A stretch of DNA of 64,000 nt from DATBJG01 sp963790545 (GCA_963790545.1 CAWBPA010000006.1:134922-198921), one strand, 5' to 3'; counted from the stretch's first letter, positions 43,679 through 52,913 are shown. A program made the numbers and translations. Notes: generated by a model not told the origin, from the sequence alone.

Positions 43679-44473
43679 ATGTCCACCGATCGACGGTTCA
43701 CGCAGACACAGGAACGCTTTGCGGCTGACGATCTTCAGCAGATGAAGCTGGCCCGCCGCTATCAGCAGTGGGTTTACTCGCTCCTCGAACCATACATCGG
43801 ATCCCGCGTCTTCGAGGTCGGCTCCGGCATTGGCACGATGACACAGCCACTACTCGAGCGCGCGGAACTCGTCTTCGGTATTGAACCCAACGACGCGTGC
43901 AACGGTGCGCTGCTCGCCGCGGTCGGTACGCACCCGCGTTTCGTTTTCAGACCCTGGCATATCGAAGCATGCGAGATCGATCTTCTTTTGAAGCAGGCGT
44001 TCGACACCGTGGTGTGTGTCAACGTCCTGGAGCACATTGAAGACGACGTCCACGCCTTGAAACTGTTCGGCTCGGTGGTCGCCGCCCAGGCCGGATGCGT
44101 GCTGTTGCTGGTGCCCGCCGTGCCGGCTGCCTACGGGCCGCTCGATGCGGCCCTGGGGCACCATCGCCGGTACACGCGTCGCAGCTTGACCGACGTCATC
44201 GAGCGTGCGGGGCTCACCCCGCGGGTCGTTCGCTACTCCAACTTTATCGGTCTGCTGGGTTGGTACTACAACGCCAAGATCTCGCGCATTGCCCGGCACA
44301 GCGACACACAGATTCAAATGTTCGATACGCTCGTGGCGCCCTGGGCACCTCACCTCGAGCGAATCATCCATCCACCGGTCGGCCTGTCGCTCATTGCGGT
44401 GGCCGACAGCGGCCCCATGGCGCGAGTGCCGCTCAGACCGATGGCTCAGGAGCCAGCGGCGGCGGCCGGTTAG
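43679..44473 (+). CDS. class I SAM-dependent methyltransferase
   Basis: The 264-residue product has the Rossmann core: motif I VFEVGSGIGTMTQPLL, motif II end VFGIEPND, motif IV VVCVNVLEHIEDDVHAL, and VLLLVPAVPAAYGPLDAALG with HHRRYTRRSL, words common in methyltransferases acting near lipid- or sugar-linked substrates. The region LLGWYYNAKISRI may contact a membrane. Followed after 14 bases by the spermidine-synthase-like membrane protein gene. Substrate unknown. Confidence 0.88.
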   Translation: MSTDRRFTQTQERFAADDLQQMKLARRYQQWVYSLLEPYIGSRVFEVGSGIGTMTQPLLERAELVFGIEPNDACNGALLAAVGTHPRFVFRPWHIEACEIDLLLKQAFDTVVCVNVLEHIEDDVHALKLFGSVVAAQAGCVLLLVPAVPAAYGPLDAALGHHRRYTRRSLTDVIERAGLTPRVVRYSNFIGLLGWYYNAKISRIARHSDTQIQMFDTLVAPWAPHLERIIHPPVGLSLIAVADSGPMARVPLRPMAQEPAAAAG

Positions 44474-44487
44474 TTTCCTTGCAGCCG

Positions 44488-46849
44488 ATGAACACTTCAC
44501 CAACGGCGACGGTCTCTGACTATGTCGGTGTGTTCCTGGTCGCGATGGCGACGCTGATGCTGGAAGTCCTTCTGACTCGCATTTTCAGCGTCACGCTCTG
44601 GTACCACCTTGCCTTTGTCGCAGTGTCGATTGCGATGTTCGGGATGACCTTGGGAGCAGTCCTTGTCTATCTGTTTTCACGGTGGTTCACGCCGTCACGG
44701 GCCCGCCTGAACCTGACCCTCAGCACGGTCTTGTTCGGGATCGGCGCCGTGTGGGCCGTCGATGCTCATCTTCGTTTCGCGGTGAACCCGGCGCTCATCA
44801 CCTCGCCGTTGACGCAGCTCTCGGTTGCGTACGGCGTCATTTCCGTCCCGTTCATCTTCAGTGGCGTGGCGATCTCGATTGCGCTGACGCAGTTTCCCCT
44901 CCAGACGAGCAGGCTCTACGCGGTCGACCTCGCCGGCGCGGCGCTGGGCTGCGTCCTCTTGATTCTGGTACTGGATTTGGTGGGCGGTCCGAGAGCCGTT
45001 GAAGTGGTCGCCGTGGCGGGCGCGCTCGCCTCACTGGCCTTTCTCTATGGAATGGTCGGACCGAAACCGCTTGGGCGCGCGCTCGGGTTCACGGCTCTCA
45101 TCCTCGCGGCCTTTGTCATGACGTTCCGATTCACACTCGACCGGTCGGTCCGCGAGCTGGGATACGAGAAGGGCTCACGCCGGACGAGACCGGTACTACG
45201 AAAAGTGGAATTCGTACTCGCGGATTGCCGTGGCGTTTCCCAAACAGGAACCGCCGTTCGGGTGGGGTCTGAGCGACACCTATCAACCGGACGTCGTCTT
45301 GAATCAGCTTCGTCTGAACATCGACGGGTCGGCCGAAACGGTGCTCACCCGGTTCGGGGGCAACCTCGATACGCTACGGCATCTCAAATACGACATCACG
45401 AACATTGGCCATTACTTGACGAGCGGCGGTCGGGTGTTCGTGATTGGCGCCGGCGGCGGAAGGGATGTCCTGTCTGCGCTGGTGTTCAATCAGAGTGCGG
45501 TTCTCGCGGTCGAGATGAATCGTGCCATCATCGAGGCGGTCAACGATGTCTTCGGTGATCTCACGGGGCACCTCGACCGCCATGAAAAAGTGCGGTTCGT
45601 CAACGATGAGGCCCGCAGTTATCTGGCGCGCTCGCGGGACCGGTTCGACCTGATCCAGATTTCGCTGATCGATACATGGGCCGCGACCGCGGCTGGCGCG
45701 TTCGTCCTCAGCGAGAATACGCTCTACACCACCGACGCGTGGAAACTGTTTCTCGATCGCATGACACCTGAAGGGATTCTTTCCGTGTCGCGGTGGTACG
45801 GTCGGCCTGTCCCGGCGGAAATGTTCAAGGTCGTGGCCCTCGCCACCAATTCACTGCGGGCCAGCGGCATCCCGAATGCCCGTCAACATCTGATTGTCGT
45901 GGCGACCGGAGAGCGTGTGGGGGAATCGGCCCCCGGCGTGGCGACGCTCCTGATGAAGCGCACGCCGTTTACGGAAGACGAGGTGAACACGATCGAAAAC
46001 GTGGCCGACGAGATGAACTTCGACGTCATGCTCACGCCGCGGGTCGCCGCCGACCCTGCCTTTGTGGCGCTGGCCGACGAGCAGAAGATCGACGAGTTCG
46101 TGGCCACGTTCACGGAAGGTGACCTGTCGTCACCCACCGACAATCGGCCGTTTTTCTTCAAGATGGACGCGGGCCTGCTGAACGGTCTCTTTGGGTTCGT
46201 CGGCGTCCTGACGCTCGCCTTCATCGTCCTGCCGGTATTTCTGAAAGCCGAGCCACGGGTATTGCGAGACAACGTCGGGCTGTCGCTGGCGTTTGCTTCG
46301 ATCGGGCTGGGCTTCATGCTGGTCGAGATCGCCCAGATGCAGCGCCTGATTCTGCTCCTCGGGCACCCGACGTTTTCCTTGTCGGTGGTGCTCTTTGGTC
46401 TGCTCATTGCGAGTGGCCTCGGAAGTTTCGCCACCGAGCGGCTGACACCAACCCAACTTGCGTCGGCGGCCCGGACCCGACTGCAGGTGCTGATAGGCAT
46501 CCTTGTCGTCGTGGGACTTTTCACACCGATCGCGACACGCGCCTTCCAGGGCTTTGCGACGCCGATCCGCATTGGCGTGGCGCTATTGCTGCTGATGCCT
46601 GCGGGATTTTTCATGGGAATGGCGTTTCCCATCGCGATGAAGATTGGGCTTGCACGCCAGCCGTCGATGACCCCATGGCTGTGGGGGATCAATGGCGCGA
46701 CATCGGTGACCGCGAGCGTCCTGGCCGTCATGATCTCGTCGGCCTGGGGGATTTCCGCTGCGTGGTGGAGTGGCGTCGCCTGTTACGTTCTCGCCGCGGT
46801 GATGATCGTTGCCTCCGCTCGGCGATTGGAACGGGTGCGGTCCGGCTGA
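44488..46849 (+). CDS. membrane-embedded spermidine-synthase-like protein, one +1 frame change
   Basis: The first frame starts MNTSPTATVSDYVGVFLVAM and gives about seven hydrophobic segments up to RFTLDRSV. The second frame continues YYEKWNSYSRIAVAFPKQEP, then the SAM-binding-like FVIGAGGGRDVLSALVFN, RSRDRFDLIQISLIDTWA, and a second membrane half (GLLNGLFGFVGVLTLAFIVL and beyond). They join between about 45176 and 45186 by removing one base; the span of 2362 is 3n+1. Membrane proteins with a central spermidine-synthase fold are widespread and mostly uncharacterised. The stop codon lies inside a hairpin repeat. Confidence 0.85.
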
Positions 46850-46856
46850 AGCCGGA
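46841..46856. repeat. GTCCGGCT-AGCCGGA hairpin overlapping a stop codon
   Basis: TCCGGCT-GA-AGCCGGA, a perfect 7-bp stem whose centre holds the TGA stop of the preceding gene. The stem sequence is that of the elements at 61405-61424 and 62183-62202. Confidence 0.65.
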
Positions 46857-46916
46857 TGCTCAGAACACAACGCAGAGATCGCAGAGGCCGCAGCGACCTT
46901 CGCGGTCTCGGCGTCC
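46857..46916. repeat. word-like repeat (CGCAGAGATCGCAGAGG)
   Basis: Variants of CACAACGCAGAG, ATCGCAGAGG and CCGCAGCGACC, then CGCGGTCTCGGCGTCCTCAG. It fills the gap between two convergent genes. Confidence 0.6.
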
Positions 46917-48878
46917 TCAGCGTTGAACGGTTTGCAGTTCAAACAATCTATCCCGCCCCGCCATTGCAATCTCGCGCGCTCCGCGACTCTCCAGCCACGA
47001 AGACAACCGCGCCCCGGCGTCGCCGAGAAATGAGCCTTCATGGACCAGGGCGTGCGTTATCTGTTGTGACATCAGCAGCGTCCAGGCTTCGTCATGCCGT
47101 CGGTCTGGCAGCGCGCCCAGCACCTCTCGTGCCCTGATATGCGAATAGGGAAAGCCGCCGCTATATCCATTCAGCAGCTGTTTCCAATGGGTGGTCGAGT
47201 AGTACATGTAGCGGAGCTCGTACGAGGGGTCACCAAACGGAAATTCGGCCAGGATGATGTTGCGGGGAAGCGCATTGACCGCTCGGTAGATACCCAGCGT
47301 CTCGGGACCAGGGGCCATCTGCCCGGGTGGCCTCGCCAGTCCATTCGCATCGGAGGTGACGTTCATCAGGATCGGGGCGGCCGTCGCTTCGTAAAAAAAG
47401 AGGAGCGCGAGCGGAATCGTGATGAGGGACGCGCGTCGCACACGTTGTTCGATGGTCCGCACACCAAGCGCCGCCAGTACGGCCAGGAAAAGCGCAAACA
47501 ACATCCCGAACCGGGCGGGTGCGCGCACGCCATCGAAGCCGGGCACATAGTCATACAGCCACCGGTAAGGTCCTGGATCAGACAGCGGTCTGCCCAGGAC
47601 ATGCGGAAGCGGACCAAGTGAGAGCAGAAAACAAGCAGCAAGCGCGGCCAGGTGGAACCCGATCGTCGAGCGCGGGGTTCCGCGGAGGAACGTGCGGACG
47701 CGCGGCGATCGCCACGCCCAGAAACCGAGACCGATCAGTGCCGCAACGAGCGGCCGGAAAATCCGGCGCACTTGAAGGAGATCGTCGCCCGATATCGTGG
47801 AGATCCCGCCAGTCAGAAAAATCATCACGACCAATGACGATCCGATACAAACGGCAAGAATCGCCAGGTGGACGCCCCAGGTCGAAGGGGCGCCCGGCAA
47901 ACGGAGACTGCGGGCCGCCAGGCTCCGCACCTGCGCAACAACGGCGACGAATGACAACAGAAGCGGTACGAGACCTGGAAACAAGTCGCCTTCTGGCTTG
48001 GGAAATACGCGTATGCGCTCGGCGTAGAGAGGATGAAACCAGTGGGCCGTGACGTAGCTGTACACATCGGCAGAGAAGCGGATGACTTCATCGAGCGATC
48101 GCGCCGGCTGACCACGCCTGCGCAGTTCGAGATACGGCACCAGGAAAGGGAGAGTGATCGCGGCAACACCAAGCGCGGCCACCGATAGCGCGATCCACAG
48201 CCCCCGGTCGCGCCACAGGCGGCGTCGACCAATCTCGAACAGCACGTATGCCACGACGAACGGCGAGAAGTACATGAGGTAGTAGCCGCACGAAAGGTTC
48301 TGTGCGACCCATGCAGCTGATGCCCCCACGAGCGACAAAGGGCGCCGATGCTCGAAATAGCGGTGAACGCCAAACAGGACGAAGGGCATCCACTGAGATG
48401 AGAGCAGCTGCAGGTGTGAATAATGGCCAATCCGAAACAGCGCAAAGGCAAAGATCAGGCCGGCGATGAAGGCGCCTCGCGTGCTGCCCGTGACGTCGCG
48501 AACGAACAGATACGTCCCGAGACCTGACAGCACGAAGCTGGCGAGAAACAGCAGGTTGTAGCAGAGGATGAGATTTTTCGTGAGCGCGTAGACTGGAGTG
48601 ATTGGGAGTGCCAGCGCGATGAGGTGCTCCCCGTAGGCGAGCGTCAGCGGCTCCCGACCAAAAATGTTGGCCGTCCAGAAACCGCGAAAGGCGCTCCACT
48701 CACCCCCGAGAAACCGCAGCAGGTGATCGGCATCCCATCCCAGGATCCAGCAGACCATCAGCGAATCGCCGAGATCCCACGGGATGTCCCGAGCGAGACC
48801 GGCCGCGGTGGGCCACGTCACGACAATCGTGGCGGCGACATACCATGCTGTCGCACTCCACGCCGAACGAACGTTCAC
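46917..48878 (-). CDS. large polytopic membrane protein, possibly glycosyltransferase-like
   Basis: The 653-residue product has about eleven to twelve hydrophobic segments. The first extracytoplasmic loop has IPWDLGDSLMVCWILGWDAD and the late part FDGVRAPARFGMLFALFLAV; the C-terminal quarter is soluble (LAEFPFGDPSYELRYMYYST). Such a layout resembles GT-C/YfhO-type membrane glycosyltransferases, with an acidic residue in the first loop, but I cannot name a family. GTG 48878 is the likely start: it overlaps the aminotransferase stop as GTGA. The in-frame extension to 49118 is antisense-like noise inside that gene. Confidence 0.65.
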   Translation of the reverse strand: MNVRSAWSATAWYVAATIVVTWPTAAGLARDIPWDLGDSLMVCWILGWDADHLLRFLGGEWSAFRGFWTANIFGREPLTLAYGEHLIALALPITPVYALTKNLILCYNLLFLASFVLSGLGTYLFVRDVTGSTRGAFIAGLIFAFALFRIGHYSHLQLLSSQWMPFVLFGVHRYFEHRRPLSLVGASAAWVAQNLSCGYYLMYFSPFVVAYVLFEIGRRRLWRDRGLWIALSVAALGVAAITLPFLVPYLELRRRGQPARSLDEVIRFSADVYSYVTAHWFHPLYAERIRVFPKPEGDLFPGLVPLLLSFVAVVAQVRSLAARSLRLPGAPSTWGVHLAILAVCIGSSLVVMIFLTGGISTISGDDLLQVRRIFRPLVAALIGLGFWAWRSPRVRTFLRGTPRSTIGFHLAALAACFLLSLGPLPHVLGRPLSDPGPYRWLYDYVPGFDGVRAPARFGMLFALFLAVLAALGVRTIEQRVRRASLITIPLALLFFYEATAAPILMNVTSDANGLARPPGQMAPGPETLGIYRAVNALPRNIILAEFPFGDPSYELRYMYYSTTHWKQLLNGYSGGFPYSHIRAREVLGALPDRRHDEAWTLLMSQQITHALVHEGSFLGDAGARLSSWLESRGAREIAMAGRDRLFELQTVQR

Positions 48879-50089
48879 AAGGTCATGAACGATTGAGTAA
48901 AGTCCGCAATTTGGTCGTAGATGTCGGCGAGCTCCTTCGGCGACGCCAGAAAGACGACGCGAAAGGAGCCCGCTTCTGGCGCCATATTGAATCCCGACCC
49001 GTACACGCAAAGGACTCCCGTCGCCCGTAGCAGTTCCACGATGTAATCGACGTCGGTCTTGCCGGGCGGGAGGGTCAGACGCGGCATGGCATAAAACGCC
49101 GCCTTTGGGGTGACGCACGTCATGCCCGGCATGGCGTTGAAGCGGTCGGACGTGATTTGCGCCTGTTCACGGAGCTTCTCGCGGAAACGGACCTGATGAG
49201 ATCGGTCCCCGGTGAGCGCGGCCACCAGCCCGCGCTGCATGGGGCCGGTGCTGCACAACCGACCCTCCGCGAGTTTGTTGATCGCGGCAAGAACCTCGTT
49301 CAAACGCTCCCCTCCGCCAACCGCGAGCCAGCCCGTCCGCCACCCAGGCGCCAAGTACGCCTTTGACAGGCTGGACAGCGAAATGACTGGGACGTCGGGA
49401 TTGAGCGACCCGATTGGCGCGATAGGGCCGTCGTAGGCCACATCCATATAGACCTCGTCGACCAGCATCACGAGGTTGTGCCGGTCGGCGAGATCCAACA
49501 GCTCGCGCCGTACCGCGTCCGGATACACAGCCCCCGTCGGGTTGTTGGGGGTGATGACCACCAGGACCCGCGTCCGGGGTCCGATCTGGCTTCGAAGATG
49601 ATCGAGATCCGGAAGCCAGTCGCGTGTCGAGTCTGTGCGATAGAACCTTTCCTGCGCGCCGATCTTGGCAAGGACCGCTGTGTAGAGCGGATACGTCGGG
49701 ACCGGCACCAGCGCCTCGTCTCCCTCGTCAAGCAGGGCGGTCAGAGCCAGGTCAATGGCTTCCGACGTACCGGCTGTGATGAATACCCGGTCCGGTGAGA
49801 TGGCCTGCCCGCGCTTGGTGTATTCGGCTGCGACCGCCTCCCGCGCAGGCTGGATGCCGGCCGACGCCACATAGCCGTTCTCACCCGCTCGCATGGCGCG
49901 CTCGACGGCATCAATCATGTGCGGCGGCGTCTGGAACCCGAATGCCACCGGGTCGCCAATGTTCAAGTACCGCACCCGCGTTCCTGCCTTCTCGACTTTC
50001 CTGGCCTCCTCGACGATGTGGCGAATGGCGTACGAGAAGCGTGAAAGACGCTTGGCAGCCGGAATCACTGAGGACAGGCGCGGATTCAT
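48875..50089 (-). CDS. PLP-dependent class I/II aminotransferase (alanine-type)
   Basis: The 404-residue product starts MNPRLSSVIPAAKRLSRFSY and has YLNIGDPVAFGFQTPPHMID, GYVASAGIQPAREAVAAEYT, VVITPNNPTGAVYPDAV, LVMLVDEVYMDVAYDGPIAP and the PLP lysine in SLSSLSKAYLAPGWRTGWL. This pattern fits AlaA/AlaC-type aminotransferases that make alanine or glutamate from 2-oxo acids. ATG 50089 is preferred over 50140, since the longer form would translate the upstream GGGGTCGGGAGTC element (GKGVGSRPFSRK). Confidence 0.9.
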   Translation of the reverse strand: MNPRLSSVIPAAKRLSRFSYAIRHIVEEARKVEKAGTRVRYLNIGDPVAFGFQTPPHMIDAVERAMRAGENGYVASAGIQPAREAVAAEYTKRGQAISPDRVFITAGTSEAIDLALTALLDEGDEALVPVPTYPLYTAVLAKIGAQERFYRTDSTRDWLPDLDHLRSQIGPRTRVLVVITPNNPTGAVYPDAVRRELLDLADRHNLVMLVDEVYMDVAYDGPIAPIGSLNPDVPVISLSSLSKAYLAPGWRTGWLAVGGGERLNEVLAAINKLAEGRLCSTGPMQRGLVAALTGDRSHQVRFREKLREQAQITSDRFNAMPGMTCVTPKAAFYAMPRLTLPPGKTDVDYIVELLRATGVLCVYGSGFNMAPEAGSFRVVFLASPKELADIYDQIADFTQSFMTL

Positions 50090-50104
50090 GAGGGCGATCT
50101 TACG

Positions 50105-50132
50105 TGAAAAGGGTCGACTCCCGACCCCTTTC
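50105..50132. repeat. GGGGTCGGGAGTC element, compact form
   Basis: GAAAAGGGTCGACTCCCGAC followed by CCCTTTCC: the two arms meet almost directly, with AAAGGGTCG pairing to CGACCCCTTT around a five-base loop. It lies in the divergent gap between the aminotransferase and VWFA genes, which is otherwise AT-rich (50140-50250) with no clear promoter. Confidence 0.75.
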
Positions 50133-50265
50133 CCCGTCAAGCAAGTGACCTCACCATGTAATTGTTACGCTTTTTGGAACGTGCTCTTCGGGCGCTTTTT
50201 AACACGTTTCATTTGTAATCAATCACTTACAGGCTGGCAGGACCTTTGATAAGCAATTGAACGCG

Positions 50266-51216
50266 ATGGCTCACCCCAGGCTGGTCGACGGGTTGGTATT
50301 TCTCACGCTGGCAGCGGCGCTTGGTGCCGAGCCGACAGCTCAGGAAGCTCCAAAGACCGGCGCCACATTCAAGAGCGGCGTCGAGGTCGTCACGCTTTCC
50401 ACCGTCGTCCGAAACCGTGAGGGCCGGTTGGTGACGAACCTGAGGGCAGAGGACTTCGAAGTTCGCGACGGCGGTCAGCGCCGCCCCATCATCGCCTTCC
50501 GGTCAGAACCCACACCAATCAGCGTGGCGCTGCTCTTCGATGTGAGCGGCAGCATGGATGTCGCCAGCAAGCTGGCGCGCGCGCGCGACGCCGCGCATCA
50601 AGTGTTGAGCTGGCTCGACCTTCCTGGCGACGAGGCCGCGCTGTTTTCCTTCGATACCGAGCTCCACCAGCTCAAATCGTTTTCGAAGCCGTCCACCGAG
50701 CTGAAGGAAGCGCTGGCGAACCTCAATGCGTTTGGCGCCACGTCGCTGCACGATGCCATTGCCGCTGCGGCCGAGCGTGTGCTGTCGCGGAGCGCGCATC
50801 GCCGGGCGATCGTGGTCTTGACCGACGGCATCGACACGTCCAGTCGGTTGACCCCGACTCAAGTGTCGGCAGCCGCCAGTGCGATTGATGTTCCGGTCTA
50901 CATCCTGGTGACGGTGCCGCGCATCGATCATCCCGGCGAGCAATTCTCGGTGGCCGGCGCGCTTCAGCGTGCCGAAGGGGAGCTGTCGGATCTCTCGCGC
51001 TGGACTGGAGGCGCGTTGTTTGTGGGCAGCTTGCCGTCGCACATCAGCCTGGCCGCGCGTCAGATCGTGAGCGAGCTGCGGCAGCAGTACCTGATCGCGG
51101 TCGAGCCCAGCAGCAAGCCGGGTTGGCATCGACTCGAGGTCCGGACGCGCGACAAGCGTCTGACCGTGCGCACTCGGAGCGGTTATGTCGTGGGGCCGGA
51201 TGTGTCGAACCAGTAG
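50266..51216 (+). CDS. VWFA-related Acidobacterial domain protein, secreted
   Basis: The 316-residue product belongs to the acidobacterial VWFA family. It has a leader (LVDGLVFLTLAAALGAEPTA), the family opening FKSGVEVVTLSTVVRNREGR and LRAEDFEVRDGGQRRPIIAF, then a von Willebrand A domain with metal-site motif LLFDVSGSMDVASKL and VVLTDGIDTSSRL. The family end LRQQYLIAVEPSSKPGWHRL and VRTRSGYVV is present. Its role is unknown; a surface adhesion or assembly function is usual for VWA domains. ATG 50266 is preferred over TTG 50257. The family is the best taxonomic marker in the window. Confidence 0.92.
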   Translation: MAHPRLVDGLVFLTLAAALGAEPTAQEAPKTGATFKSGVEVVTLSTVVRNREGRLVTNLRAEDFEVRDGGQRRPIIAFRSEPTPISVALLFDVSGSMDVASKLARARDAAHQVLSWLDLPGDEAALFSFDTELHQLKSFSKPSTELKEALANLNAFGATSLHDAIAAAAERVLSRSAHRRAIVVLTDGIDTSSRLTPTQVSAAASAIDVPVYILVTVPRIDHPGEQFSVAGALQRAEGELSDLSRWTGGALFVGSLPSHISLAARQIVSELRQQYLIAVEPSSKPGWHRLEVRTRDKRLTVRTRSGYVVGPDVSNQ

Positions 51217-51276
51217 TCGTCGTTTCTGTGGAAGGTTGGCCGCGTAACGGCCATTGCGTAATCCGGAGGAGGAACA

Positions 51277-51957
51277 ATGCGTACAGCAATCCTGGCAACA
51301 ATCGTAGCTCTCGGAGTCGGGTCTTCGGCTTGCGCCACGAAGAAATTCGTGCGAACCCAAGTCGGAGAAGTGAACTCGAAGGTCGAGACGCTCACGACGA
51401 GCGTCGAAGAAACGCAGCAGCGGACTCGAGCGAACGAAGAAAACATCAAGAAGGTGGACGCCAAGACGGATCAGGTCGGTATCTGGGCGAAGGACGCACA
51501 GACATCGGCTGACAACGCCAAGACGTCCGCCACCGCCGCCCAGACCCGAGCCGAAGCGGCTGGCGTCAAGGCCGAAGAGGTCGAGAAACGCTCCGCGCGC
51601 CTCCTGTACGAAGTCGTGCTCAGCGAGGATCAGGGGAGTTTCAAGTTCGGTCAGTCTGGTCTCCCGGATGAGGCCAAGACCCGGATCGATCAGCTGATCT
51701 CGCAGCTCAAGGCGGATCCGCGTGGTGCCTACGTTGAAATCGAAGGGCACACAGACAATACCGGCGACAAAGAAACCAACGACCGTCTTGGCCTCCAGCG
51801 TGCCGAAACGGTGAAGCGCTACCTGTACGAGTCGCACCAGGTCCCGCTCCACAAGATCAACGTGATCAGCTACGGAGAAGAGAAGCCCGTGGCGCCGAAC
51901 AAGGATCGCGCTGGCCGCGCACAGAACCGACGCGTGGTCATCAAGATACTCGCCTAG
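51277..51957 (+). CDS. OmpA/Pal-family peptidoglycan-binding outer-membrane protein with coiled coil
   Basis: The 226-residue product has a leader ending GVGSSACATKKFV (possible lipobox SSAC), an Lpp-like coiled coil from about 28 to 110 (VNSKVETLTTSVEETQQRTR, ANEENIKKVDAKTDQ and alanine-rich heptads), and a C-terminal OmpA domain with YVEIEGHTDNTGDKETNDRL and GLQRAETVKRYLYE. It should tether the outer membrane to peptidoglycan. A strong GGAGGAGG site precedes ATG 51277. A large inverted repeat follows the stop. Confidence 0.9.
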   Translation: MRTAILATIVALGVGSSACATKKFVRTQVGEVNSKVETLTTSVEETQQRTRANEENIKKVDAKTDQVGIWAKDAQTSADNAKTSATAAQTRAEAAGVKAEEVEKRSARLLYEVVLSEDQGSFKFGQSGLPDEAKTRIDQLISQLKADPRGAYVEIEGHTDNTGDKETNDRLGLQRAETVKRYLYESHQVPLHKINVISYGEEKPVAPNKDRAGRAQNRRVVIKILA

Positions 51958-51970
51958 CCGTTCCACCCGC

Positions 51971-52036
51971 AGGAGTTCGGGAGCCCCTTTCACGGCACCC
52001 TCAACTTGCCGACCCAGAAAGGGCCTCCCGACTCCT
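51971..52036. repeat. inverted repeat related to the GGGGTCGGGAGTC family
   Basis: Arms AGGAGTTCGGGAGCCCCTTT (51971-51990) and GAAAGGGCCTCCCGACTCCT (52017-52036) pair over almost 20 bases with one bulge each. The 27-base loop has no clear structure. It begins 13 bases after the ompA-like stop and may end its transcript. Confidence 0.75.
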
Positions 52037-52061
52037 GTTCCTCCTCGCCGAGTAAGTCTGC

Positions 52062-52112
52062 CCCGCCAACTGCCGACCGCCTCTGCCTGCTGCCGACTGC
52101 CGACTGTCTTAA
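52062..52112. repeat. word-like repeat (CTGCCGACTGCCGAC)
   Basis: Variants of ACTGCCGACCGCCTCTGCC and CTGCTGCCGACTGCCGACTG run in tandem between the OmpA-like gene and the barrel protein gene. Confidence 0.7.
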
Positions 52113-52187
52113 CGTGAGAAACCGTGCAGGTTACCAGCCTGTTAATGCGGACTGCCGCTGACACCGACACTCCTTCGGGAGGGCGGC

Positions 52188-52803
52188 ATGCCATTGCTGT
52201 TGCGTGGGATTTCGGTCGTGATGGTCGCGGGGCTCGGTTTGCTGGTGGTTCCGACTGAATCTTCTGCTCAAGTGTTCGGGGTGGGACCACGCTTCAGCTT
52301 CGTCAGTGGCGAACTCGAGTCAGACGGGCGAAGTCGCTATTCCGGTGGCCTGCTGAGACTTCGGACGTCCGACAAGTCAGCCATTGAAGTGTCGTTCGAC
52401 TATCGCAATCACCTCAACGAAAGCCTGAACACTCGCATCAAGGACTTTCCGATTCAGGCGTCGTTTCTCTTCTATCCCATCCCCAGGAACCTCGCGCCGT
52501 ACTTCGTAGGGGGCATTGGCTGGTACCGAACAGACTCTCGATCCGGTGGAAGGCGATGGCGTGATCGAGTCAGTGACCACACGCAGGACGGGATACCACG
52601 CAGGTCTCGGCACAGACATCCGGATGGGCAGGCATGCTGCGATACACCTGGACTACCGCTACACCTTCATCGGGTTCGGCGGTGACGACGAGTCGGTGAA
52701 ACCTGGCGTACTCCCGATCCCGGGACTTGGCGGCCTGCAGGACAAGCTGAATCTCTCTCACGAAGGTTCGATGTGGACAACGGGGGTGACGTTCTACTTC
52801 TAG
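52188..52803 (+). CDS. small outer-membrane beta-barrel protein, one +1 frame change
   Basis: The first frame has a signal peptide (VVMVAGLGLLVVPTESSAQV) and amphipathic strands (GVGPRFSFVSGELESDGRSR, SAIEVSFDYRNH, YFVGGIGWYRT). The second frame continues LDPVEGDGVIESVTTRRTGY, HAGLGTDIRMGRHAAIHLDY and ends with the terminal strand WTTGVTFYF, whose last residue Phe is the usual BamA-recognition signal. The frames join near 52529-52540; the span of 616 is 3n+1. Total length of about 204 residues fits an OmpX/OmpW-like eight-stranded barrel. Function unknown. Confidence 0.8.
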
Positions 52804-52895
52804 AAGTTCAAAGTTCAAAGTGTAAAAGTGGAGAAGTAGGTTGAAAAGTACTTCCTCACTCACTTTCTACTTTGAACTTTGAACTTTGAACTTTC
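52804..52895. repeat. word-like repeat forming a long inverted repeat (AAGTTCAAAGTTC)
   Basis: The left arm is AAGTTCAAAGTTCAAAGT; the right arm, from 52868, is ACTTTGAACTTTGAACTTTG and continues. About 18 bases pair, with a loop of about 46 bases that itself has AGTAGG/CCTCACT-like words. It starts directly at the barrel-protein stop and ends 18 bases before the next ATG. Confidence 0.8.
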
Positions 52896-52913
52896 CCTTG
52901 TAGAGTCCCTCGC

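Noticed and set aside
50503..52290. 595-codon minus-strand open frame across VWFA, OmpA and barrel genes
   Set aside because: Antisense shadow crossing three genes and two repeats; no domain recognisable.
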